Of a DNA stretch of 64,000 bases, positions 35,568 to 45,316 are shown in pieces. The DNA is taken from NCBI RefSeq assembly GCF_043290135.1, contig NC_134707.1, forward strand, positions 79,502,987-79,566,986, written 5' to 3'. The notes under the pieces are model-generated. The model saw only the letters and a list, made by a program, of their open reading frames with translations. It had not been told where the DNA came from and made no database searches. Origin of the DNA: Rhipicephalus microplus. Its lineage: Eukaryota; Arthropoda; Arachnida; Ixodida; Ixodidae. The stretch's first letter is position 1. The number at the start of each line of letters is the position of its first letter. A program made the translations under genes and the position numbers.

Positions 35568-37579
35568 TGAAATTTTTATTAGTTTTCATATTCAGTCGTG
35601 AGGTTCATTGTATACTGAATGCTGGCGACTGCCTGGCTCGAAAACGTTTGTTTACTGGAGTTTTGCGCAGACAACATTCCTAAAGGAAAGACTCCTACGT
35701 GTGACCATGTTCCCCAGTGGCGCAATCGGTTAGCGCACGGTACTTTTAAGAAAGTTCTCGTGAGCTATCCCGGCATTGTGAGTTCGAGCCTCACCTGGGG
35801 AATGAAATTTTTATTAGTGTTCATATTTAGTCATGAGGTTAATTGTATACTCAAAGCTGGCGACTGCCTGGCTCGAAAACGTTTGTTTACTGGAGTTGTG
35901 TGTAGACAACAGTCTTAAAGGAAACACTTTTACGTGCAACCGTGTTTCCCAGTAGCGCAATTGGTTAGCGCTGAATTTATAGGACAGTTCTCGTGAGCTA
36001 TGCCGGGGTTGTGAGTTTGAGCCTCGCCTGGGGAGTGAAATTTTCATTAGTTTTCATATTTAGCCATGAGGTAATTGTATACTCAATGCTGGCGACTGCC
36101 TGGCCCGAAAACATTTGTTTACTGGAGTTGTGTGTAGACAACAGTCCTAAAGGAAACACTTTTACGTGCAACCGTGTTCCCCAGTGGCGCAATTGGTTAG
36201 CGCTGTATTTATAGGACAGTTCTCGTGAGCTATGCTGGGGTTGTGAGTTCGAGCCTCACCTGGGGAATGAAATTTTTATTAGTTTTCATATTTAGTCGTG
36301 AGGTTCATTGTATACTGAATGCTGGCGACTGCCTGGCTCGAAAACGTTTGTTTACTGGAGTTTTGCGCAGACAACAGTCCTAAAGGAAAGACTCCTACGT
36401 GTGACCGTGTTCCCCAGTGGCGCAATTGGTTAGCGCACGGTACCTTTACGAAAGTTCTCGTGAGCTATGCCGGAGTTGTGAGTTTGAGCCTCACCTGGGG
36501 AATGGAATTTTCATTAGTTTTCATAATTAACCTTGAGGTTAATTGTATACTCAATGCTGGCGACTGCCTGGCTCGAAAACATTTGTTTACTGGAGGTGTG
36601 TGTAGACAACAGTCCTAAAGGAAACACTCTTACGTGCAACCGTGTTCCCCAGTGGCGCAATTGGTTAGCGCACGGTACTTATACGACAGTTCTCGTCAGC
36701 TATGCCGAGGTTGTGAGTTCGAGACTCACCTGTGGAATGAAATTTTTATTAGTTTTCATATTTAGTCATGAGGTTAAATGTATACTCAATGCTGGCGACT
36801 GCCTGGCTCGAAAAAATTTGTTTACTGGAGTTTTGCGCAGACAACAGTTCTAAAGGAAAAACTCCTACGTGCGACCGTGTTCCCCAGTGGTTCAATTGGT
36901 TAGCGCACGGTACTTACACGACAGTTCTCGTGAGCTATGCCGGGGTTGTGAGTTTGAGCCTCGCCTGGGGAGTGAAATTTTTATTAGTTTTCATATTTAG
37001 CCATGAGGTAATTGTATACTCAATGCTGGCGACTGCCTGGCTCGAAAACATTTGTTTACTGGAGTTGTGTGTAGACAACAGTCTTAAAGGAAACACTTTT
37101 ACGTGCAACCGTGTTTCCCAGTAGCGCAATTGGTTAGCGCTGAATTTATAGGACAGTTCTCGTGAGCTATGCCGGGGTTGTGAGTTTGAGCCTCGCCTGG
37201 GGAGTGAAATTTTCATTAGTTTTCATATTTAGCCATGAGGTAATTGTATACTCAATGCTGGCGACTGACTGGCCCGAAAACATTTGTTTACTGGAGTTGT
37301 GTGTAGACAACAGTCCTAAAGGAAACACTTTTACGTGCAACCGTGTTCCCCAGTGGCGCAATTGGTTAGCGCTGTATTTATAGGACAGTTCTCGTGAGCT
37401 ATGCTGGGGTTGTGAGTTCGAGCCTCACCTGGGGAATGAAATTTTCATTAGTTTTCATATTTAGTCATAAGCTTAATTGTATACTCAATGCTGGCGACTG
37501 CCTGGCTCGAAAACATTTGTTTACTAGAGTTGTGTGGAGACAACAGTCCTAAAGGAAACACTCTTACGTGCGACCGTGT

Positions 37580-39218
37580 TCCCCAGTGGCGCAATTGGTT
37601 AGCGCTGAATTTATAGGACAGTTCTCGTGAGCTATGCCGGGGTTGTGAGTTTGAGCCTCGCCTGGGGAGTGAAATTTTCATTAGTTTTCGTATTTAGCCA
37701 TGAGGTAATTGTATACTCAATGCTGGCGACTGCCTGGCCCGAAAACATTTGTTTACTGGAGTTGTGTGTAGACAACAGTCCTAAAGGAAACACTCTTACG
37801 TGAAACCGTGTTCCCCAGTGGCGCAATCGGTTAGCGCACGGTACTTATGCGACAGTTCTCGTGAGCTATGCCGGGGTTGTGAGTTCGAGCCTCACCTGGG
37901 GAATGAAATTCTTATTAGTTTTCATTATTAGTCATGAGGTTAATTGTATACTCAATGCTGGCAACTGCCTGGCTCGAAAACATTTGCTTAATGGAGGTGT
38001 GTGTAGACAACAGTCCTAAAGGAAACACTTTTACGTGCGACCGTGTTCCCGAGTGGCGCAATTGGTTAGCGCACGGTACTTATACGACAGTTCTCGTGAG
38101 CTATGCCGGGGTTGTGAGTTCGAGCCTCACCTGGGGAATGAAATTTTTATTAGTTTTCATATTTATACATGAGGTTAATTGTATACTCAATGCTGGCGAC
38201 TGCCTGGCTCGAAAACATTTGTTTACTGGAGTTGTGTGTAGACAACAGTCCTAAAGAAAAGACTCCTACGTGCGACCGTGTTCCCCAGTGGCGCAATTGG
38301 TTAGCGCACGGTACTTATACGACAGTTCTCGTCAGCTATGCTGAGGTTGTGAGTTCGAGACTCACCTGTGGAATGAAATTTTTATTAGTTTTCATATTTA
38401 GCCATGAGGTAATTGTATACTCAATGCTGGCGACTGCCTGGCCTGAAAACATTTGTTTACTGGAGTTGTGTGTAGACAACAGTCCTAAAGGAAACACTTC
38501 TACGTGCAACCTCGTTCCCTAGTGGCGCAATTGGTTAGCGCTGTATTTAGAGGACAGTTCTCGTGAGCTATGCTGGGGTTGTGAGTTCGAGCCTCACCTG
38601 GGGAATGAAATTTTCATTAGTTCTCATATTTAGTCATGAGGTTAATTGTATACTCAATGCTGGCGACTGCCTGGCTCGAAAACATTTGTTTACTAGAGTT
38701 GTGTGGAGACAACAGTCCTAAAGGAAACACTCTTACGTGCGACCGTGTTCCCCAGTGGCGCAATTGGTTAGCGCACAGTACTTATACGACAGTTCTCGTG
38801 AGCTATGCCGGGGTTGTGAGTTCGAGCCTTACCTGGGGAATAAAATTTTTATTAGTTTTCATATTTAGTCATGAGGTTAATTGTATACTCAATGCTGGCG
38901 ACTGCCTGGCTCGAAAACATTTGTTTACTGGAGGTGTGTGTAGACAACAGTCCTAAAGGAAACACTCTTACGTGCAACCATGTTCCCCAGTGGCGCAATT
39001 GGTTAGCGCACGGTACTTATACGACAGTTCTCGTGAGCTATGCCGGGGTTTGGAGTTCGAGCCTCACCTGGGGAATGAAATTTTTATTAGTTTTCATTAT
39101 TAGTCATGAGGTTAATTGTATACTCAATTCTGGCGACTGCCTGGCTCGAAAACATTTGCTTACTGGAGGTGTGTGTAGACAACAGTCCTAAAGGAAACAC
39201 TTTTACGTGCAACCGTGT
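37580..39218 (+). repeat. 7-module remnant block
   Basis: Modules: 37580 Xa, 37812 i, 38047 i, 38282 i, 38516 Xb, 38749 i, 38984 i. Equivalent to 33370-35241 with three modules missing between 38282 and 38516. Confidence 0.82.
38749..38840 (+). tRNA. tRNA-Ile-TAT: UAU module with A28
   Basis: CAGTA puts A28 against C42; U63 wobble. T5 intact. Confidence 0.58.
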
Positions 39219-39923
39219 TCTCCAGTGGCGCAATTAGTTAGCACACGGTACTTATACGACAGTTCTCGTGAACTATGCCGGGGTTGTGAGTTCGAGCCTC
39301 ACCTATGGAATCAAATTTTTCTTAGATTTCATATTTAGTCATGAGTTTAATTGTATACTAAATGCTGACGACTGCCTGGCTCGAAAACATTTGTTTACTG
39401 GAGGTGTGTGTAGACAACAGTCCTAAAGGAAACACTCTTACGTGCAACCATGTTCCCCATTGGCGCAATTGGTTAGCGCACGGTACTTATACGACAGTTC
39501 TCGTGAGCTATGCCGGGGTTTTGAGTTCGAGCCTCACCTGGGGAATGAAATTCTTATTAGTTTTCATTATTAGTCATGAGGTTAATTGTATACTCAATGC
39601 TGGCGACTGCCTGGCTCGAAAACATATGCTTACTGGAGGTGTGTGTAGACAACAGTCCTAAAGGAAACACTTTTACGTGCAACCGTGTTCCCGAGTGGCG
39701 CAATTGGTTAGCGCACGGTACTTATACGACAGTTCTCGTGAGCTATGCCGGGGTTGTGAGTTCGAGCCTCACCTGGGGAATGAAATTTTTATTGATTTTC
39801 ATTATTAGTCATGAGGTTAATTGTGTACTCAATGCTGGCGACTGCCTGGCTTGAAAACATTTGTTTACTGGAGGTGTGTGTAGACAACAGTCCTAAAGGA
39901 AACACTCTTACGTGCAACCGTGT

Positions 39924-40015
39924 TCCCCAGTGGCGCAATTGGTTAGCGCACGGTACTTATACGACAGTTCTCGTGAGCTATGCCTGGGTTGTGAGTTGGA
40001 GCCTCACCTGGGGAA
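39924..40015 (+). pseudogene. UAU module with G56 and T43
   Basis: B box GTTGGAGCC has lost C56, and TGCCT opens the anticodon stem. Copies: 59841, 63359. Confidence 0.68.
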
Positions 40016-40158
40016 TGAAATTTTTATTAGTTTTCATAATTATACATGAGGTTAATTGTATACTCAATGCTGGCGACTGCCTAGCTCGAAAAAATTTGTT
40101 TACTGGAGGTTTGTGTAGACAACAGTCGTAAAGGAAACACTCTAACGTGAAACCGTGT

Positions 40159-40250
40159 TCCCCAGTGGCGCAATTGTGTAGCGCACGGTACTTATACGAC
40201 AGTTCTCGTGAGCTATGCCGGGGTTGTGAGTTCGAGCCTCACCTGGGGAA
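40159..40250 (+). pseudogene. UAU module with T19
   Basis: D loop AATTGTGTA loses G19 and the end of the A box; the rest is consensus. Leader T-run split (TTCTT). Copies: 60076, and 63594 with U56. Confidence 0.6.
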
Positions 40251-40863
40251 TGAAATTCTTATTAGTTTTCATTATTAGTCATGAGATTAATTGTATACTC
40301 AATGCTGGCGACTGCCTGGCTCGAAAACATTTGCTTACTGGAGGTGTGTGTAGACAACAGTCTTAAAGGAAACACTTTTACGTGCAACCATGTTCCTGAG
40401 TGGCGCAATTGGTTAGCGCACGGTACTTATACGACAGTTCTCGTGAGCTATGCCGGGGTTGTGAGTTCGAGCCTCACCTGGGGAATGAAATTTTTATTAG
40501 TTTTCATATTTATACATGAGGTTAATTGTATACTCAATGCTGGCGACTGCCTAGCTCGAAAACATTTGTTTACTGGAGTTGTGTGTAGACAACAGTCCTA
40601 AAGAAAAGACTCCTACGTGCGACCGTGTTCCCCAGTGGCGCAATTGGTTAGCGCACGGTACTTATACGACAGTTCTCGTCAGCTATGCCGAGGTTGTGAG
40701 TTCGAGACTCACCTGTGGAATGAAATTTTTATTAGTTTTCATATTTAGTCATGAGGTTAAATGTATACTCGATGCTGGCGACTGCCTGGCTCGAAAAAAT
40801 TTGTTCACTGGAGTTTTGCGCAGACAAAAGTCCTAAAGGAAAGACTCCTACGTGTGACCATGT

Positions 40864-40955
40864 TCCCCAGTGGCGCAATCGGTTAGCGCACGGTACTTTT
40901 AAGAAAGTTCTCGTGAGCTATGCCGGCGTTGTGAGTTCGAGCCTCACCTGGGGAA
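40864..40955 (+). tRNA. Anticodon-shifted tRNA: Ile-type body with UUU (Lys) anticodon
   Basis: The acceptor, D, anticodon and T stems all pair as in the Ile gene, with U33, A37, GG in the D loop and an intact B box. The anticodon at 40898-40900 is TTT, from A35 to T. The D loop is AATCGGTTA and the intron is AGAAAGTTCTCGTGAGCT, which keeps the AGTTC/GAGCT hairpin. T5 follows. If transcribed and spliced it would read lysine codons; the amino acid it receives depends on which synthetase accepts the Ile-type body. The rest of the body stays close to the Ile gene, so descent from it is clear. Confidence 0.75.
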
Positions 40956-41563
40956 TGAAATTTTTATTAGTGTTCATACTTAGTCATGAGGTTAATTGTA
41001 TACTCAATGCTGGCGACTGCCTGGCTCGAAAACGTTTGTTTACTGGAGGTGTGTGTAGACAACAGTCCTAAAGGAAACACTTTTACGTGCAACCGGTTTC
41101 CCCGGTGGCGCAATTGGTTAGCGCTGAATTTATAGGACAGTTCTCGTGAGCTATGCCGGGGTTGTGAGTTTGAGCCTCGCCTGGTGAGTGAAATTTTCAT
41201 TAGTTTTCATATTTAGCCATGAGGTAATTGTATACTCAATGCTGGCGACTGCCTGGCCCGAAAACATTTGTTTACTGGAGGTTTGTGTAGACAACAGTCC
41301 TAAAGGAAACACTTTTACGTGCAGCCTCGTTCCCTAGTGGCGCAATTGGTTAACGCTGTATTTAGAGGACAGTTCTCGTGAGCTATGCTGGGGATGTGAG
41401 TTCGAGCCTCACCTGGGGAATGATATTTTCATTAGTTCTCAAATTTAGTCATGAGGTTAATTGTATACTCAATGCTGGCGACTGCCTGGCTCGAAAACAT
41501 TTGTTTACTAGAGTTGTGTGGAGACAACAGTCCTAAAGGAAACACTCTTACGTGCGACCGTGT

Positions 41564-41655
41564 TCCCCAGTGGCGCAATTGGTTAGCGCTCGGTACTTAT
41601 ACGACAGTTCTCGTGAGCTATGCCGGGGTTGTGAGTTCGAGCCTTACCTGGGGAA
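41564..41655 (+). tRNA. tRNA-Ile-TAT: tRNA-Ile(UAU), stems paired, T26
   Basis: Base 26 is T instead of A (GCGCTCGGTA) and C63 is T (wobble); everything else is consensus. Base 26 is unpaired and stacks between the D and anticodon stems, so function is plausible but uncertain. Confidence 0.78.
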
Positions 41656-42033
41656 TAAAATTTTTATTAGTTTTCATATTTAGTCATGAGGTTAATTGTA
41701 TACTCAATGCTGGCGACTGCCTGGCTCGAAAACATTTGTTTACTGGAGGTGTGTGTAGACAACAGTCCTAAAGGAAACACTCTTACGTGCAACCATGTTC
41801 CCCAGTGGCGCAATTGGTTAGCGCACGGTACTTATACGACAGTTCTCGTGAGCTATGCCGGGGTTTGGAGTTCGAGCCTCACCTGGGGAATCAAATTTTT
41901 ATTAGTTTTCATATTTAGTCATGCGGTTAATTGTATACTCAATGCTGGTGACTGCCTGGCTCGAAAACATTTGTTTACTGGAGTTGTGTGTAGACAACAG
42001 TCTTGAAGGAAAGACTCCTACGTGCGACCGTGT

Positions 42034-42125
42034 TCCCCAGTGGCGCAATTGGTTAGCGCACGGTACTTATACGACAGTTCTCGTGAGCTATGCCGGGGTT
42101 GTGAGTTCGAGCCTCACCTGGGGAA
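42034..42125 (+). tRNA. tRNA-Ile-TAT: tRNA-Ile(UAU), clean copy
   Basis: Consensus gene, A73, T5 after GAATAAAA. The module directly 3' (42269) is its UUU-anticodon relative. Confidence 0.87.
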
Positions 42126-42268
42126 TAAAATTTTTATTAGTTTTCATATTCAGTCGTGAGGTTCATTGTATACTGAATGCTGGCGACTGCCTGGCTCGAA
42201 AACGTTTGTTTACTGGAGTTTTGCGCAGACAACAGTCCTAAAGGAAAGACTCCTACGTGTGACCATGT

Positions 42269-42360
42269 TCCCCAGTGGCGCAATCGGTTAGCGCACGGTA
42301 CTTTTAAGAAAGTTCTCGTGAGCTATGCCGGGGTTGTGAGTTCGAGCCTCACCTGGGGAA
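42269..42360 (+). tRNA. Ile-type body with UUU anticodon, clean stems
   Basis: As 40864 but with variable loop GGGTT like the Ile consensus, so it differs from a clean Ile gene only in the anticodon, a D-loop base and three intron bases. T5 downstream, split spacer AGTCCAGAGG beyond. Confidence 0.75.
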
Positions 42361-42503
42361 TGAAATTTTTATTAGTGTTCATATTTAGTCCAGAGGTTAA
42401 TTGTATACTCAATGCTGGCGACTGCCTGGCTCGAAAACGTTTGTTTACTGGAGGTGTGTGTAGACAACAGTCCTAAAGGAAACACTCTTACGTAAAACCG
42501 TGT

Positions 42504-42595
42504 TCCCCAGTGGCGGAATTGGTTAGCGCACGGTACTTATACGACAGTTCTTGTGAGCTATGCCGGGGTTGTGAGTTCGAGCCTCACCTGGGGAA
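42504..42595 (+). tRNA. tRNA-Ile-TAT: UAU module with G13
   Basis: GCGG in the D stem puts G13 against G22; all else pairs, T5 follows. Confidence 0.6.
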
Positions 42596-44846
42596 TGAAA
42601 TTTTTATTAGTTTTCATTATTAGTCATGAGGTTAATTGTATACTCAATTCTGGCGACTGCCTGGCTCGAAAACATTTGCTTACTGGAGGTGTGTGTAGAC
42701 AACAGTCCTAAAGGAAACACTTTTACGTGCAACCGTGTTCTCCAGTGGCGCAATTAGTTAGCACACGGTACTTATACGACAGTTCTCGTAAACTATGCCG
42801 GGGTTGTGAGTTCGAGCCTCACCTATGGAATCAAATTTTTCTTAGATTTCATATTTAGTCATGAGTTTAATTGTATACTAAATGCTGACGACTGCCTGGC
42901 TCGAAAACATTTGTTTACTGGAGGTGTGTGTAGACAACAGTCCTAAAGGAAACACTCTTACGTGCAACCATGTTCCCCATTGGCGCAATTGGTTAGCGCA
43001 CGGTACTTATACGACAGTTCTCGTGAGCTATGCCGGCGTTTTGAGTTCGAGCCTCACCTGGGGAATGAAATTCTTATTAGTTTTCATTATTAGTCATGAG
43101 GTTAATTGTATACTCAATGCTGGCGACTGCCTGGCTCGAAAACATATGCTTACTGGAGGTGTGTGTAGACAACAGTCCTAAAGGAAACACTTTTACGTGC
43201 AACCGTGTTCCCGAGTGGCGCAATTGGTTAGCGCACGGTACTTATACGACAGTTCTCGTGAGCTATGCCGGGGTTGTGAGTTCGAGCCTCACCTGGGGAA
43301 TGAAATTTTTATTGATTTTCATTATTAGTCATGAGGTTAATTGTATACTCAATGCTGGTGACTGCCTGGCTCGAAAACATTTGTTTACTGGAGTTGTGTG
43401 TAGACAACAGTCTTGAAGGAAAGACTCCTACGTGTGACCGTGTTCCCCAGTGGCGCACTTGGTTAGCGCACGGTACTTATACGACAGTTCTCGTCAGCTA
43501 TGCCGAGGTTGTGAGTTCGAGACTCACCTGTGGAATGAAATTTTTATTAGTTTTCATATTTAGTCATGAGGTTAAATGTATACTCGATGCTGGCGACTGC
43601 CTGGCTCGAAAAAATTTGTTCACTGGAGTTTTGCGCAGACAACAGTCCTAAAGGAAAGACTCCTACGTGCGACCGTGTTCCGCAGTGGCGCAATTGGTTA
43701 GCGCACGGTACATACACGACAGTTCTCGTGAGCTATGCAGGGGTTGTGAGTTTGAGCCTCGCCTGGAAGTGAAATTTTTATTAGTTTTCATATTTAGCCA
43801 TGAGGTAATTGTATACTCAATGCTGGCGACTGCCTGGCCCGAAAACATTTGTTTACTGGAGTTGTGTGTCGACAACAGTCCTAAAGGAAACACTTTTACG
43901 TGCAACCGGTTTCCCCGGTGGCGCAATTGGTTAGCGCTGAATTTATAGGACAGTTCTCGTGAGCTATGCCGGGGTTGTGAGTTTGAGCCTCGCCTGGGGA
44001 GTGAAATTTTCATTAGTTTTCATATTTAGCCATGAGGTAATTGTATACTCAATGCTGGCGACTGCCTGGCCCGAAAACATTTGTTTACTGGAGTTGTGTG
44101 TAGACAACAGTTCTAAAGGAAACACTTTTACGTGCAACCTTGTTCCCCAGTGGCGCAATTGGTTAGCGCTGTATTTATAGGACAGTTCTCGTGAGCTATG
44201 CTGGGGTTGTGAGTTCGAGCCTCACCTGGGGAATGAAATTTTCATTAGTTCTCATGTTTAGTTATGAGGTTAATTGTATACTCAATGCTGGCGACTGCCT
44301 GGCTCGAAAACATTTGTTTACTGGAGGTGTGTGTAGACAACAGTCCTAAAGGAAACACTCTTACGTGCAGCCATGTTCCCCAGTGGCGCAATTGGTTAGC
44401 GCACGGTACTTATACGACAGTTCTCGTGAGCTATGCCGGGGTTTGGAGTTCGAGCCTCACCTGGGGAATCAAATTTTTATTAGTTTTCATATTTAGTCAT
44501 GCGGTTAATTGTATACTCAATGCTGGTGACTGCCTGGCTCGAAAACATTTGTTTACTGGAGTTGTGTGTAGACAACAGTCTTGAAGGAAAGACTCCTACG
44601 TGTGACCGTGTTCCCCAGTGGCGCACTTGGTTAGCGCACGGTACTTATACGACAGTTCTCGTGAGCTATGCCGGGGTTTTGAGTTCGAGCCTCACCTGGG
44701 GAATGAAATTTTTATTAGTTTTCATATTCAGTCGTGAGGTTTATTGTATACTGAATGCTGGCGACTGCCTGGCTCGAAAACGTTTGTTTACTGGAGTTTT
44801 GTGCAGACAACAGTCCTAAAGGAAAGACTCCTACGTGTGACCGTGT

Positions 44847-44938
44847 TCCCCAGTGGCGCAATCGGTTAGCGCACGGTACTTTTAAGAAAGTTCTCGTGAG
44901 CTATGCCGGGGTTGTGAGTTCGAGCCTCACCTGGGGAA
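44847..44938 (+). tRNA. Ile-type body with UUU anticodon, clean stems
   Basis: Same structure as 42269. It lies immediately upstream of the reference Ile gene at 45082. T5 follows. Confidence 0.75.
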
Positions 44939-45088
44939 TGAAATTTTTATTATTGTTCATATTTAGTCATGAGGTTAATTGTATACTCAATGCTGGCGAC
45001 TGCCTGGCTCGAAAACATTTGTTTACTGGAGGTGTGTGTAGACAACAGTCCTAAAGGAAACACTCTTACGTGAAACCGTGTTCCCCAG

Positions 45089-45100
45089 TGGCGCAATTGG
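45089..45100 (+). promoter_or_regulatory. Internal Pol III A box (reference module)
   Basis: TGGCGCAATTGG fits the A-box consensus TRGYNNARNNGG and covers positions 8-19 of the tRNA. It is the expected TFIIIC contact. Modules with A18, C18 or T19 lose the terminal GG. Confidence 0.85.
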
Positions 45101-45119
45101 TTAGCGCACGGTACTTATA

Positions 45120-45137
45120 CGACAGTTCTCGTGAGCT
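45120..45137 (+). other. tRNA intron, 18 nt, between positions 37 and 38
   Basis: CGACAGTTCTCGTGAGCT interrupts the anticodon loop at the canonical eukaryotic position, one base 3' of the anticodon. AGTTC (45124-45128) can pair with GAGCT (45133-45137) around a TCGT tetraloop, giving a 5-bp hairpin with one G-U pair. It would be removed by the tRNA splicing endonuclease. The boundaries are inferred from the position rule and from the mature stem pairing that results. Confidence 0.85.
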
Positions 45138-45152
45138 ATGCCGGGGTTGTGA

Positions 45153-45161
45153 GTTCGAGCC
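45153..45161 (+). promoter_or_regulatory. Internal Pol III B box (reference module)
   Basis: GTTCGAGCC fits the B-box consensus GWTCRANNC in the T arm. In the V and Xa classes, and in most C33 k modules, the invariant C56 is T (GTTTGAGCC), which is expected to weaken TFIIIC binding. Confidence 0.85.
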
Positions 45162-45178
45162 TCACCTGGGGAATGAAA

Positions 45179-45183
45179 TTTTT
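45179..45183 (+). terminator. Pol III terminator T5 (reference module)
   Basis: TTTTT begins six bases after the discriminator. A second T-run (TTTT) lies about ten bases further on in most units. In many units T5 is reduced to TTTT (AAATTTTCATT or AACTTTTATT), and in the G37 and some other modules it is split to TTCTT. Confidence 0.8.
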
Positions 45184-45316
45184 ATTAGTTTTCATTCTTA
45201 GTCATGAGGTTAATTGTATACTCAATTCTGGCGACTGCCTGGCTCGAAAACATTTGCTTACTGGAGGTGTGTGTAGACAACAGTCCTAAAGGAAACACTT
45301 TTACGTGCAACCGTGT

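Larger units (their letters stand above)
33135..37579 (+). repeat. 19-module block (4445 bp)
   Basis: Modules: 33135 k, 33370 Xa, 33602 i, 33837 i, 34072 i, 34307 V, 34541 Xa, 34773 Xb, 35006 I, 35241 i, 35476 I, 35711 k, 35946 Xa, 36178 Xb, 36411 k, 36646 i, 36881 V, 37115 Xa, 37347 Xb. Very close to the previous block; it lacks the 32202-32671 insertion and its end differs. Confidence 0.86.
39219..42738 (+). repeat. 15-module block (3520 bp)
   Basis: Modules: 39219 i, 39454 i, 39689 i, 39924 i, 40159 i, 40394 i, 40629 i, 40864 K, 41099 Xa, 41331 Xb, 41564 I, 41799 i, 42034 I, 42269 K, 42504 i. 39219 has acceptor TCTCCAG and intron GTGAACT; 39454 has T7. Confidence 0.85.
45082..45173 (+). 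tRNA. tRNA-Ile-TAT: tRNA-Ile(UAU), intron-containing; reference clean copy
   Basis: This copy matches the array consensus throughout and is the reference for the others. Acceptor TCCCCAG (45082-45088) pairs fully with CTGGGGA (45166-45172); the discriminator is A45173. The D stem is GCGC/GCGC with loop AATTGGTTA. The anticodon stem is CGGTA/TGCCG, the loop has U33, anticodon TAT at 45116-45118 and A37, and the T arm is GTGAG-TTCGAGC-CTCAC. An intron sits after A37 (45120-45137). The mature tRNA would be 74 nt before CCA addition and would read AUA. The body resembles metazoan tRNA-Ile(UAU), except that those normally start G1-C72 and this one has U1-A72. A and B boxes are intact and T5 follows. 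Confidence 0.9.
42739..45316 (+). repeat. 11-module block
   Basis: Modules: 42739 i, 42974 i, 43209 i, 43444 i, 43679 V-like (A33, UAC), 43912 Xa, 44144 Xb, 44377 i, 44612 i, 44847 K, 45082 I. 43444 and 44612 share C14 (GCGCACTTGG). The T arm of 43679 is followed by a shortened acceptor (CTGGAA). Confidence 0.84.
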
